Assembly: GCA_944472135.2 (NCBI GenBank)
Contig: OX235270.1
Span: 148,629,632-148,693,631, forward strand
Direction: 5' to 3'
Source: Trichobilharzia regenti
Taxonomy: Eukaryota; Platyhelminthes; Trematoda; Strigeidida; Schistosomatidae
DNA length: 64,000 nt
This document shows, piece after piece, positions 21,920-31,861 of the stretch; position 1 is the first letter of the stretch, and each line of letters opens with the position of its first letter. A program made the position numbers and the translations under genes. The notes beneath the pieces were generated by a model, which was not told the DNA's origin, ran no database searches, and was given only the letters and a program-made list of their open reading frames with translations.

Positions 21920-23059
21920 GTAAGTGGAACAATCGACAATTGAACATATTGTACAACAACTCACTTGTAATTTTGCATTTATTCCAATTAGACTTATTTA
22001 TTACTATTACTGGAATAATAATAATAATTCAATCGTACACCCTACTAGGTTGGATTCTGCTGCCTCTGTTCATTGTGAAGTATTTTAACGCGAACAAAAG
22101 GACAGGCATAAAGATGTTTCCTCTGTGTGTTGGAAGATAAATGCATCTGTTGGCTATCACAGAAGTGCAGTCATAATGTGGACTGGTACCCAAAGTGTCA
22201 ACAGTAAATTTCTATGTTAAGTATTCCCCCATTTTATGGTTTCAATCTGTTATTAGCAGTAGTATGAGAAGCGATAACAAAGGACAATTAAACTTTAAAT
22301 TAGTATTTCGATAAAGGAAAGGAAGACGAAATTTGCAGTATAAAGTGATATCGCCATTCTATTTCATAGGTTCTCATCAACTGCACACCCCTACATGAAA
22401 TTACAATGGTTTTATTTAAAGTTGATAATAACATACTTTAATGTTTGAGTGATAGTAGAGAAGAGATACTATAAAACTGACGCATCCAAAATGAAAGCAG
22501 CATTACAATTCTTAGTTTAAGTTTTCATCATCAATTAATACGCTTTCAAAGTATAAAAGAAGGGGGAGGGGTAAGACAGAAAACAGAAAAAATGGATTGA
22601 CAGAACAGTGTTAGCTTGTAGGTTCACATAGCAACTCAAGAAACAAAAGCGGTTACAGTTTATGAGGTTAGGATTTGTTCAGTGAGTTGAGATCACTGAA
22701 TTAGATAACTAATGTAATTAATGCGATCAAAATCAAAATTCAGTTACCGAGGCAGTGAGAGGTTAATCACACTCTCTAAAAACCAGACTTATGCATACAG
22801 AAAGAGAGTGTGATTAACCTCTCACTGCCCTGGTAACAGAAGTTTGATTTTGATTAGTCATCTAATTCAGTGATGTCAACTCACTGAACAAATCTTAATC
22901 TCATAAACTGTAACCGCTTTTATTGAATTGAGTTTTTCATTTTCCCGTCGATTGATTGGACCGAAGTGCTCGGTCTCAGGTTGACATGTCGGCTTCTTGT
23001 GCAGATGCTTCGATGATGTCTGGGCATTTAATTAGTATGCAGTTGGTGGATGACGACTA

Positions 23060-23105
23060 GCAGTGGAATCCAGCATAAAGCGCATTTCGTCCTATTTCGG
23101 ACTCT
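23060..23105 (-). ncRNA. Partial reversed hammerhead ribozyme
   Basis: The minus strand gives GAGTCCGAAATAGGACGAAAT, then GCTGGATTCCACTGCTAG. The CUGAUGA segment is deleted, so it is not catalytic. Confidence 0.65.
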
Positions 23106-23190
23106 AGTGGATAACGCTTTGGCGTTTGAAACTATAGGCACTGGGTTCGAGTCCCGGTGAGAACATCATCATCACTCACTGAGAAATGCA

Positions 23191-23249
23191 GGTACATCCA
23201 GATGACGAGTCACAAATAGGACGAAATGCGCATCCTGGATTCCACTGCT
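23191..23249 (+). ncRNA. Hammerhead ribozyme, Sm-alpha type, core mutated
   Basis: GGTACATCCAG, GAGTC-CAAATAGGAC, GAAATGCGCATC and CTGGATTCCACTGC follow the schistosome hammerhead order. The catalytic CUGAUGA reads ATGACGA here (first base C to A), while GAAA and the AUC cleavage triplet are kept. Self-cleavage is probably lost or weak. Confidence 0.8.
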
Positions 23250-23770
23250 AACCGCCATCCACCAATTGTATACTAATGTAACCGCTTTTGTTTCTTGAGT
23301 TGCTATGTGAACCTACAAGCTAACACTGTTCTGTCAATCCATTTTTTCTGTTTTCTGTCTTACCCCTCCCCCTTCTTTTATACTTTGAAAGCGTATTAAT
23401 TGATGATGAAAACTTAAACTAAGAATTGTAATGCTGCTTTCATTTTGGATGCGTCAGTTTTATAGTATCTCTTCTCTACTATCACTCAAACATTAAAGTA
23501 TGTTATTATCAACTTTAAATAAAACCATTGTAATTTCATGTAGGGGTGTGCAGTTGATGAGAACCTATGAAATAGAATGGCGATATCACTTTATACTGCA
23601 AATTTCATCTTCCCGTCTTTATCGCAATTTATCGAGGGAACCAATTGTATGAAGTTTTTATATTATCAGTCTTTCTGTAACTGGTGATAGATTAAATATT
23701 TGATGTTTGATTACGACAAAGTACTATAAATTATATACGTTTACTGATATTTGTTTAACGTGGTCAACAG

Positions 23771-23816
23771 GATTCACCTTATATCGTCTGGCGTTTCATG
23801 CATACACACATATTTC
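23771..23816 (+). CDS. Exon 3 of membrane-protein gene (46-bp micro-exon)
   Basis: Acceptor GTGGTCAACAG, donor TATTTC|GTATGG. Entering in phase 1 it encodes RFTLYRLAFHAYTHI and leaves in phase 2, exactly what exon 4 needs. Without it exons 2 and 4 are out of register and exon 4 meets an early stop, which is the main argument for it. Small exons and a short following intron (64 bp) are usual in schistosome genes. Confidence 0.5.
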
Positions 23817-23880
23817 GTATGGATGAAAAGATCAAGAGTTAAACACAAGAGTCTTAAAGTATCGTTATGTTTTTGGACAG

Positions 23881-24196
23881 TAATATGTTAATTTCATTAT
23901 ATTTTGCATTTCATGTATTTCAATGCCTTATTTTCATCTTCATGATCTCTATTGGTTTAGTGTTTCTGTCCGCTGTTCAGGGTGCCTCAATAAGTACGGT
24001 GAATTTTTCATATAAACAGTTGTTTACATTACTCGATGAAGACAGAAGATTTTTCAAAGTTAATATTCAAGAAGATAAACCTTCACTTGCCTATCGTATA
24101 ACTCATCCGATATCTTGTTTAACTTTTATAATATTTGCAAATTTCTTATCACTATTTGTTATTGCAATTTCGTTAAATGGAATGCATTCTGTCTGA
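23881..24196 (+). CDS. Exon 4 (last) of membrane-protein gene
   Basis: After the acceptor ATGTTTTTGGACAG the frame runs to a TGA at 24194-24196. The first base completes Ser with exon 3. It has a strongly hydrophobic start (MLISLYFAFHVFQCLIFIFM...), a polar middle of about 50 residues (DEDRRFFKVNIQEDK), a second hydrophobic segment (CLTFIIFANFLSLFVIAISL) and a short tail NGMHSV. Across the four exons this makes four or five membrane segments. No family is recognised. No AATAAA was seen before the RTE insertion that begins about 120 bp downstream. Confidence 0.55.
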
Positions 24197-24317
24197 AGAG
24201 CGTGTTTTTTTTTATATAAATTCACTTGGATGTACTTTAGTGACAGGCTAGTAAGACTTTGTTTTCTATTACTCTATTGTTAATTATTAAATTAATTTTG
24301 GGTATCTAGGTTTTATT

Positions 24318-24870
24318 TCCTTTAATTCCTAGAGGAACATAGGGCTTCAGCCGCCCAAGTCTCCATTGCGTTCGATTCTCTGCCAACGTTTCCACCCGCT
24401 CCAAGTCTGCCCACACCATTTCATCTCCTCTTCACATGACCTCCTACAAGTCACCCTCACCCATGCACTGACGACCAACTCGTCGCCCGCTTTCCTTTCG
24501 GGTTCCACTCGAGCAATGGCTTGTCTAGTGATGTGACTCACTCGATGGTTTGTTTCCTCAGAGTATGACTAGCCAATCCATCTCCATTTCTTCCTGCCTA
24601 TTTGTTTGACAATCGGTTCCTGCCAGGTTGGTTCGCTCACTGTCAGAGATCCCTCACTGTTGCTGATCTTTTCTGACCGGCCATCTGATCTTGAATAGTA
24701 TTGAGCGAAGACAACTGTTGATGAAGGTCTGTAGTTTGTTTGAGATGCTCATTATGACGCGCAGTGCAAGTCTCTGATCCGTATGTTAAGTAGCACTGAC
24801 TGGCTTCACATTGGAGTTGAAAATCCGGATGTTATTTTTGATGATGAGTAATGTTGATCTTCACACAGAC
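24318..24870 (-). pseudogene. 5'-truncated RTE copy
   Basis: Minus-strand copy ending with the standard tail at 24318-24355. Close to the copy at 21.0-21.58 kb over its whole length; both share the frame containing HITRQAIARVEPERKAGDEL. Confidence 0.85.
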
Positions 24871-24929
24871 TCCTCCATAGACGGTTTTTATTTCCTTCAG
24901 TGGTGGTAATCAAAGGTGTATAAGGTGAA

Positions 24930-25500
24930 ATTTTAGCGACTTTTTATGTCCAATCCATCTCCGTTTCCTCTTGGACATATGTTGGTTGATAGGTGTTTAG
25001 TGGTTCAATTGACACAGTTACTTATTGCTTCCTTGATCCTTACCGGCCGGTTATCTAATCTTCACTGTAGACACGATAAAGATATCTATTGATGAATATA
25101 TGAAGCTGGCTGTTGGAAATGCTTCCCATGACGTTTAAAGTCGATGAAACATACAGAAGTACTGACTTGATTTGGCATCATTTGACTGCAGCATATTTTT
25201 ATCCTGACTTCAGAGTCTTGAATATCTGTCTTGCTTTTCCAATCTCAGATGATTTTTGACATTCCCACTAGTGGCGGTTGTAGTCGAAACAGTACTGCCT
25301 ACATAAGTGGAAGGTGTGACTTCCTTTGGATTTCCCTCGCTGATGGCGATTGGTATTCGTTGCAGTTATTGTTTAGGAATCCTCATCTTCTTTTTTCTTC
25401 AAAGACTTCACTAAGTTTCCCGTTGTGGATCAATTCACATATGATGTTAGGTTTCTTTAAAATATGGATGTATGTGTTCTACAGCCATCAAGCAGAATGT
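24930..25500 (-). pseudogene. Old RTE fragment
   Basis: Diverged minus-strand RTE sequence: the C-terminal K-RRWIGH-like block near 24945-24975, then the segments matching SVKSV and FTYLGSI around 25140-25310, then VIHNGKLSEVFEEKR-like sequence near 25390-25440. Many breaks. Confidence 0.6.
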
Positions 25501-25889
25501 CTTGCATAACACAATAAATTAAATTCAGTGCTAATATTCACTGGGAAATTAAACAACAGATATTCGCCAATTTGTGATATTGCATTTCCCTACTAAGTAA
25601 AGTGAAGTAATACCATTGGAATTTGTATTACTTGTAAAATTCTTTACATACCAGTGATTTCTTTCACTAGTTACATTTCCTTAAAAATACTTCAAAGGCA
25701 TTCCCAATTATTCTACAGAATAAGTCTGAAATGAAATACCTAAGATTATATCATTCCTGCATTTCACCTTCAACATTCAATTTCAGCTGCACACCTCTGT
25801 TCAACCCGGGTGTCTACAATCACCTTCATCTAACTACATGACTGTTAAACAGGCTTTAATTCTCTCTCTCATCTCACTTTTCTAATCTA

Positions 25890-26250
25890 AAACATGTCGC
25901 TTTAGATCCGAGTTCCACTCAATGACCTGGTGTGTGATTTAACCTAAATGTCTCTTCAGCATGTGTCAAATCCATTTCCATTTCTTTCTGCTTATTTATT
26001 TGGCAATGCGTTCTTGCCTACTAGTTGACTGCACCGTCTTAGTTCCTAGTTGCTTATCCTTTCCAGCTGGACTGATTACCGGTTCATCTTCACTATCTAC
26101 AGGAAACAGCTGTTGGCCTGAAGCCTGTTAGAAATGCTTCCGATGACGAGTGAGCAAAGTATCAGAACTACACAGAATCATTGATCTGACATTAAAGTTT
26201 CAATTTTGGATCTTGTTTCTTCTTTTAAGTTTTGTGTTTGGATCTTCAGA
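25890..26250 (-). pseudogene. Old RTE C-terminal fragment
   Basis: Minus-strand relatives of the RTE C-terminus: GAGTTCCACTCAATGACCTG (conserved ...HxVxWNS block reversed), CCATTTCCATTTCTTTCTGC near 25973 and GTTGACTGCACCGTC. Strongly diverged. Confidence 0.5.
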
Positions 26251-26259
26251 TTGATTTCA

Positions 26260-27165
26260 GAGTAATTAACATGTGCCGGATCGAGGAAATTCATCAAATT
26301 AATCTAACCTTCAATGATCAATTTGTTTATCTATGCGGATTGAAACGCAGGGTGGATAATTATATTTTCAAAGGACAAGAGTTCGGCGATCACGTTTTGT
26401 TGCGATTTGTATTTTTGTAGTCCTTTTTTGTCATCGTTAATAGAGACATTTTTGAGCAGCCGTAACTGTTACATTTTCCCTTCACTAATTGGGGAGGTGT
26501 TAAGAACTTCGTGACCGGTAGGCTAGGTAGGACAGATTGAAGAGTCATCAGATAGTGTGGCCGAAGCTCATGTTTAGCAGAACAGACGGCTTTAAAACAA
26601 CCCTGAGTATTAATTATTGTTGAAGTTAGCTGGAAGCGAGCCGAAGTCTCTCAAGCAGCCTAACTAACTGGTCTCCTAGAAATGCTTGTTTTTTATTTTC
26701 AAGTCTGACATTGGCTGACTCAGAAAACCCATCTGTGTTGCCTGCATTCGGGATGGTACTATCCAGGCAATTAAGGGATATAACTCCTTTCAGATATCCC
26801 CTATTGACGCTGGCTATCGTTTGGTATAGCTTTGGTACTTCTTCCACCTGTGTCTTCTCTATGTTTACATGGATTTCTGTCTTGACTGATTTTTTTTATC
26901 AAACTATTGGTTTTTTCTCGTAGGTCTTTGAGTATGTGCTGAATAAGACAAGCGCTATTCGTCGAAACAAGATCTCCGCGTATGTTTCCGTTAACCTAAC
27001 ATATGCTCATCTCTTCTTTTTCTCACTACCTGATACATGATTTAGTCTACCTCAAGCAGAAAAGTTATCGGTAACTGTCAATGAAGTTGAAATACAAAGT
27101 TTGCGGCCATTCTAGGCGCTGTCTGATAATGACTCGTGGCATTGAAATTAGATACGTGAATGAAT
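26260..27165. other. No gene recognised
   Basis: Several short ORFs overlap on both strands near 26.6-26.9 kb without recognisable motifs. The strand of any lost gene or element cannot be told. Confidence 0.35.
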
Positions 27166-27169
27166 GATT

Positions 27170-27480
27170 TGTTTTTCCTCAGTTTAGTCTCTTATGGTTG
27201 AAGTCCTCGATCTAGGTCGTCTTTTAGTCTTTACAGAACGATGCAGTCTGTATTTTGCTTGGTGTGGACAAACGCACGACTCCGTCCCAGTTCTTGCAAC
27301 GGTCTAATTCGTCCTTCTTTATGAGTTTAACAGGGCAACTTTGATTCCAGTCGGTGAGTGCCTTCTTCTCCTTTCAAACTATCTGTTGTAGTGGGACCAG
27401 GACGTCCAAAGAAGTCTTTGGATCCGCTTTCAGAGTTTCTAAGAGGATGGAGTATGGTCCTAACCCTTTTTATTAATTGA
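27170..27480 (-). pseudogene. Old RTE RT fragment
   Basis: Minus-strand translation yields CPVKLIKKDELDRCKNWDGV and RLSTPSKIQ. These match the LVKLPKKGDLxxCKNWRGIxLLSTPSKI block of RTE RTs. It is a separate, older copy. Confidence 0.6.
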
Positions 27481-27694
27481 TTTTGTACAGACTGTAGAAT
27501 TTTTATTGGTGGACGAATTTCGTTTTTACGGACAGAATAGTTTTGGGAGAAACAATACTAAAATAACTTCTCTGAAGTTATTGTCAGCTGTCACATTAAG
27601 ACTAGGTGCTTCTGTTGAAAGTGACTTAAATATTATTATTATTGTTCCTTAGGATTCCGAGTGGAATGAACGGCTTCTAAAACACATTGAACAA

Positions 27695-28018
27695 TAGTCA
27701 GTAACTAGTGTAATATGTCTCGTTCTATCTTTGGTGCAGAATGAATTCTATCAGTGAAGTTTGCAATGTGACCACCATGATAAGTGGTCTCCCAAAACGG
27801 TGCACTGTGAATTGTTGGTACTAGATAGTTGGAGGGAATCGGCAGGAAGCCAAGGACCTAGGTTTCGTACTAGCTGGCATGGGTTGACGCCGGTTCACAT
27901 CTCAGAAGGAACACGAGTTCCTTCAAGGTTGTAGATACGCCTAGCTGATGAGTGCCAATTAGCACGAAACCTAGCTCGAAGGCTTCCTATCGATTGCTTC
28001 CAACCATCTATTACTAAC
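27695..28018 (+). mobile_element. Palindromic element with hammerhead-like core, inserted in RTE
   Basis: About 325 bp sits between two parts of the RTE tail that are contiguous in other copies. Its right two-thirds is an imperfect inverted repeat, 27814-27884 against 27953-28018 (for example CAAGGACCTAGGTTTCGT against GCACGAAACCTAGCTCG). A 20-base perfect-type palindrome (GAAGGAACACGAGTTCCTTC) occupies the centre at 27905-27924. No coding capacity. I know no name for it. Confidence 0.6.
27945..27970 (+). ncRNA. Candidate hammerhead ribozyme core
   Basis: CTGATGAG is followed by a stem-loop (GTGC, six-base loop CAATTA, GCAC) and then GAAAC, which satisfies both conserved blocks and helix II. 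Helix III can form between ACCTAG after GAAA and CTAGGT at 27858-27863. The cleavage-site side is not canonical: five or six extra bases lie between that helix and the start of helix I. It may be inactive. Confidence 0.4.
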
Positions 28019-28639
28019 GACTCCACTTTGTTCTATTTTCTGCTCTCCTCTTTAGAGCGGCCCACAACTGTCCATAGTCTTTCATCTCTTCGTCTCACAA
28101 TCTCCTCCATGTGATCCTAGCACTGAAAACTCACTCGTCGCTTCCCATTAAGATTCGATTTGAGTTCCTGACACGCGATGTCATTCAGCATTCTACTCAC
28201 AGTCCCCATTTTCCCCTACGTATTTTCTGATTCGTTTGTTCACTGTCATAGTTTCTGGGTGCTACTTCTTTTTGACCCATCATTTGATCGTTATATAGAG
28301 CCAGTGAAGGCAGCTGTTGATAAAAGTCTGAAACCTGTTAGAAATAAATGCCTTTTATCACACGCAAGCCAAATTTCCGACACAAATAGAAAAATTTATT
28401 GACTTAACATTAGTATTGAAAATGTGAATTTTGTTTCCTGTGCTAAGTGCAGAAGATTTCCAAACTAATTTTAGATTGATGAAGGTGTATCTTGCCTTTC
28501 TAATCCTGTTTTTGACATCTTTATTGGTGTCACCGGTAGCTGAGACGATGCCTCCTAGATAAGTGAAGGTGATGATGATATCTTTCAAATTTCTCCCTTT
28601 GACAGGAATTAGTGCTTGCTATTTTTGTTGTTTTTTGTG

Positions 28640-28850
28640 CATCGGTGGCACAGTGGTTAGGCTTGTCGCCGACCATGCACATGGTCCGAGGTTCGATCCC
28701 CTGCCGACTCACACCTGATGTCTATGGTTGGCCTGCAAAATTTGGGCTACCGACATCACATGCTGAAAATTCCACACACTTGTACAAAAAATACAGTGTG
28801 GAATCAGGCTGTAAATCAAAAATCAAAAATAAAATAAAATCAACTTCTTC
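28640..28850 (+). repeat. SINE-A, full-length copy
   Basis: tRNA-derived SINE. A-box GTGGCACAGTGGTTAGG (28645-28661), B-box GGTTCGATCCCC near 28692. The body includes GGCCTGCAAAATTTGGGCTA, then TGCTGAAAATTCCACACACT, and the tail is (AAAAT)-rich. It sits within the RTE copy. Other copies are at 11.3/16.9, 43.3, 52.6 and 53.7 kb. Confidence 0.85.
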
Positions 28851-29559
28851 TTCTCTATTTTCAACTGAAGTCTAGTCTTCTTTACTTGTTTTGAATTGTG
28901 TTAATTTTCGCCTGGAAGTCTTCAAGTCTCTGTGACATTAGATGTCATTGTACGAAATCCAGACCTTCTAGACTCTTCGTACCTTTTCAACCTATCCCTG
29001 TCTCCTTTCTCCCCACCCATATTTCTCCGCATAATCCACTCCACCACGATTAGTAATATCATCGGTAATAATAGGCAGCCTTGTCTTACTCCTGTATTCA
29101 CTTCAGAGGCTTTACCAAGTTTTCTGTTGTGGATCACATGAGACGTGTTATTATCCATATCGAACTTGAATGAGGGACTTTAATGGGCTTTTCCCATCCC
29201 ATCAAAGAATTTAGTGCGATGGGAAAATAAAATACTGAAGTTGAGGTAATGACCAATCATCATCAGAAAGGTCTTAATATCAGGAACATCCGTGTGTGTG
29301 TGATTATTTACTATGATACGTTTCTTGAAGTAATATCACTATAAAATGTCTTAAACATACTGAATAAATGTCGAACTCTATGAAGTCTTCATAAATTCAG
29401 CTCATTAGTCAAAGTCCTTTGCTAATAAACATTCTCAGCGGCCTTCGATGACTGAAATATGAGATTTTACAGTTGCCAAATGAATATGTCTCTCAGATGG
29501 CTTTCCACCATATTCAAGATTTCTGTATTTGTACGAATTATGTTTGTACAGCACGTGTT

Positions 29560-29720
29560 CGAGGTTCACACGGAGAGGAGGTTGTATGTGGAGGAGATGA
29601 GAGCTTATGGGCAATCATGGAGCCGGGTATGGACTACTGTAAAAGAATGGAGTGAAACGGAGAAGTGCTTTTGAAGCTGTATATTTTCACTCAGGATCTA
29701 AAGGGAACGATGATCATACC
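29560..29720 (+). pseudogene. RTE 3' end fragment
   Basis: GGAGATGAGAGCTTATGGGC at about 29594 and the tail TTTTGAAGCTGTATATTTTC...AAAGGGAACGATGATCAT match RTE 3' ends at lower similarity. Only the last 160 bp remain. Confidence 0.55.
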
Positions 29721-30356
29721 ACGAGAATGACACGAAGGTGAAAGGCAAAAAACAGTCACAATTCCATACAAAAATGGTACATCAGAGTCAATTCAAAGAA
29801 ATTTCACCAATATTGGAATTCACATGACGTTTAAACCAACGAATCTAATCAAAAATAAAATAAATCAACTGTGAAAGATCCCATAAGAAATGATGGACAA
29901 AAACAGTGTGATTTACAAACAGATAAGTATGTGAGTCAAACGTCCAGATTCTCAGGTATTTTATGACTGTATTTGGTCAGTTAATTTTATGGAAGGAGAC
30001 ACTTATAAGAGAATCTATATTCTAATAAGATTATAAGTTTCCAGACCCGTAGGTGTTACGATCTTCCTGGAATAATTTGACAGCTGAGTCAGATTGATTC
30101 ATAATAAATTATTTAAATTAATTTCAGCGTTTTTAAGAAAAAATCAAAACAAGTTTTTCGCTAAACATTTCGCTGTGTAAGCCACAGAATCTTGTTTTGA
30201 ATTTAAATAATTTATTAACAATCTATATTTACTAGTCACAAGAGATGCGTGTAACACGGGTGACTCAGTACAACTGTCAACAACCTGGAATATAATTTCG
30301 GGATACATAAAAATGAATGGACAAAAACGAACCAAATATCTCCATGAGTTTAATTT
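29720..30356. other. No gene recognised
   Basis: AT-rich. A 45-bp piece near 29948 (TCTCAGGTATTTTATGACTG) is repeated at 33300, showing that at least part of it is a dispersed repeat. Confidence 0.35.
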
Positions 30357-30370
30357 GTGGATGGTGACTA

Positions 30371-30437
30371 GCAGTGGAATCCAGCAAAGATGCGCATTTC
30401 GTCCTATTTGGGACTCGTCCTCCAGCTGGATGTACCT
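30371..30437 (-). ncRNA. Hammerhead ribozyme (reverse unit), core interrupted
   Basis: The minus strand reads GGTACATCCAGCTGGAGGAC, GAGTCCCAAATAGGACGAAA, then TGCGCATC and GCTGGATTCCACTGCTAG. The conserved CUGAUGA is split by extra bases (CTG-GAGG-ACGAG), which should abolish cleavage. GAAA is intact. Confidence 0.8.
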
Positions 30438-30523
30438 GCATTCCGCAGTGAGTGATGATGATGTTCTCACCGAGGTACTGGGTTCGAGACTCGGTGGGAA
30501 CATCATCACTCACTGCGGAATGC

Positions 30524-30590
30524 AGGTACATCCAGCTGGAGGATGAGTCCCAAATAGGATGAAATGCGTTTTGTCCTGGATTCCACTGCT
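30524..30590 (+). ncRNA. Hammerhead ribozyme (forward unit), core interrupted
   Basis: GGTACATCCAGCTGGAGGAT, GAGTCCCAAATAGGATGAAA, then TTTTGTC and CTGGATTCCACTGCTAG. It keeps GAAA and a GUC cleavage triplet, but CUGAUGAG carries the same GAGG-type insertion as the reverse unit. Confidence 0.8.
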
Positions 30591-30939
30591 AGTCGCCATC
30601 CACAAATTAAATTCTTATTAAATGCCCAGACATCATCGAAGCATCTGCACAAGAAGGCGACAGACATGTCAACCTGAGACCAAGAACTCCGGTCCAATAG
30701 ATAGACTGGAAAATCTCAAATTCACTTATATTTCCATGAGTATAAATCATGAATGTGTGAATTAAAAACAAAACAATTCTAAAAGCTGGTGTGATCACGG
30801 GCAGTAAGTAATTTTGCACGAAATTACTATACCAACAAAATTTTATCATTGTGTGTAAACTATTGAAATACACAAGTATAATTTATTTAATCTCCATAAT
30901 TTCAGCCAAGGCTGGAAGAGGTAATCGATTGCCTTTAGG

Positions 30940-31160
30940 CAGGTGTCTAGTACTTCCAGTTCTTCCCGTGATTCTCTAGCCAATGTCAGCTCATGATGAA
31001 ATCCTGTAACCTAAATTTTCTTTTTCCTAAAGTCTCGCAGTGTTATACCATAACACTGACTGATGACGACGTTTTGAGTACAATTTAGTTCTGCTCACAA
31101 TCATATCAAGTTACACAATTTTCTAACTTCGTTTATGATGGTTCCACTACTTCTTATCCC
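30940..31160 (+). repeat. SINE-B end and family X repeat
   Basis: 30945-31010 (GTCTAGTACTTCCAGTTC...AATGTCAGCTCATGATGAAA) matches 50.49-50.57 kb. 31060-31155 (GATGACGACGTTTTGAGTAC ...) is a family X copy. It leads straight into the Penelope fragment. Confidence 0.5.
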
Positions 31161-31165
31161 TTAAT

Positions 31166-31561
31166 TTGAGTGGTAGTAGAATGATTGACCCCACGAAGAT
31201 AAGTAATTTAGAAAAAATCTCAGCAGTTGCAGTCTATGTATGTATGTTTGGAGACACGTACATAGGGAGGACCCATCGGTCTCTGCTTGTTAGGACTACA
31301 GAACACATTCCAAAGTGGATGCAACAACAAATGAAATCGCCAGATACAATTGACCCCGGAAATAGATGTCCAACATCATCTATAGCGAAGCATGTTATAG
31401 AGACGGGTCATAAGGTTGATTTTAACAATGCCTTTAAGCCGATATATAAGACAAGGTTGGGTCACATACTTAAATTCATTGAAGCCTTAGCCATTAAAAG
31501 ACTTAAACCTGTCTTATGCGTCCAAAAGTTATTTGTTATCACCTTAAACCTGCCTTGGTAA
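31166..31561 (+). pseudogene. Penelope-like GIY-YIG endonuclease, 131-codon open fragment
   Basis: The endonuclease of Penelope-like elements cuts target DNA for insertion. MFGDTYIGRTHRSLLVRTTE holds the second half of the GIY-YIG motif and the catalytic Arg; EHIPKWMQQQ follows, then SSIAKHVIETGHKVDFNNAF with the conserved Glu and His, and RLKPVLCVQK. The frame is open to its natural-looking end. No RT lies upstream, so the copy is 5'-truncated. The pyrimidine-rich stretch to 31740 and the block to 31860 are its 3' untranslated part. Confidence 0.78.
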
Positions 31562-31860
31562 TCCAATTTACAACCAAGGACCAATTTTACTTCATAATAT
31601 TTTCAAACCCTTTCTTTGCCTTTTTTTTCCTTTCTTTATCATTCTTACCCACACCTTTTGCGTCTCCCTACCCATTATTTGTAGCCTTGACCTGTATTGT
31701 AATTATTCTTCCCTTCTATAAAAACTGTGTATGACAAGTACTGGTGTGTGTGATCAGAATGTCCGAAATGTGTTGCGCCAATACATTGCACGTTTCAGAT
31801 AAACTACGTCTTCTTATTGTGTTGTCGAAATTTATTAAAGGGAACTAATTGCTTTAAATT
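31562..31860 (+). other. 3' untranslated region of Penelope-like copy
   Basis: Pyrimidine-rich, then a block (CATTGCACGTTTCAGATAAA...CTTCTTATTGTGTTGTCGAA) that recurs at 54.13-54.18 kb. Its recurrence suggests a shared 3' end of the family. Confidence 0.5.
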
Positions 31861-31861
31861 G

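Larger units (their letters stand above)
22950..23277 (+). mobile_element. Sm-alpha-like hammerhead SINE unit
   Basis: A tRNA-like Pol III core is visible: A-box region TCTAGTGGATAACGC (23103-23117) and B-box GGTTCGAGTCC (23144-23154). It is followed by a hammerhead ribozyme sequence on the plus strand. A second, partial hammerhead lies reversed before it (23060-23105). The 5' block (GTTGACATGTCGGCTTCTTG...GATGTCTGGGCATTTAATTA) recurs reversed at 30.62-30.70 kb. Confidence 0.8.
22309..23624. repeat. Large inverted repeat with SINE in the loop
   Basis: The outer arms 22309-22657 and 23278-23624 are near-perfect reverse complements (for example CATGAAATTACAATGG on the left, CCATTGTAATTTCATG on the right). 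A second, inner inverted repeat joins 22650-22777 to 22803-22920 around a 25-base spacer (AGAGGTTAATCACACTCTCT against AGAGAGTGTGATTAACCTCT). The loop between 22921 and 23277 holds the hammerhead SINE. On RNA the whole unit would fold into a very long hairpin. Confidence 0.85.
21920..23770 (+). other. Intron carrying a 1.3-kb inverted repeat
   Basis: GTAAGT to CAACAG. Nearly all of it is the inverted-repeat structure at 22309-23624 with a hammerhead SINE in the loop. Confidence 0.5.
27630..29180 (-). pseudogene. RTE copy split by two insertions
   Basis: The 3' tail is at 27630-27692 (AATAATAATATTT on the element strand). The body resumes at 28019 and runs to about 29180. Visible parts are DIIITFTYLGGIVSATGDTN and KARYTFINLKLVWKSSALS (28358-28588), then VIHNRKLGKASEVNTGVRQG with LLLPMILLIVVEWIMRR (28922-29158). 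A palindromic element (27695-28018) and a SINE-A (28640-28850) interrupt it. It lacks the shared insertions of the defective subfamily where the regions can be compared. Confidence 0.78.
30357..30720 (+). mobile_element. Sm-alpha-like SINE with head-to-head hammerheads
   Basis: Two hammerhead units face each other around a short loop. Arms 30357-30460 and 30500-30604 are near-perfect reverse complements. The loop carries the B-box-like GGGTTCGAGACTCGG (30480-30494). The block 30620-30705 is the reverse of 22955-23040 in the other Sm-alpha unit, so the family structure is confirmed by two copies. Confidence 0.8.

Noticed and set aside
23100..23160. tRNA gene
   Set aside because: A- and B-box-like sequence is present but no acceptor stem or anticodon arm forms; it is the promoter of the hammerhead SINE.
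26626..26923. Overlapping ORFs of 70-73 codons on both strands
   Set aside because: Neither has a family motif, and equal openness on both strands gives no reason to choose one.
28612..28875. 87-codon ORF that looks protein-like
   Set aside because: Translation of a SINE-A (A-box and B-box present); the same peptide pattern appears at 43.2 kb for the same reason.
31061..31085. Hammerhead core CTGATGACGACG in family X
   Set aside because: CTGATGA is present, but no helix II followed by GAAA, and the other X copies do not keep CTGATGA.
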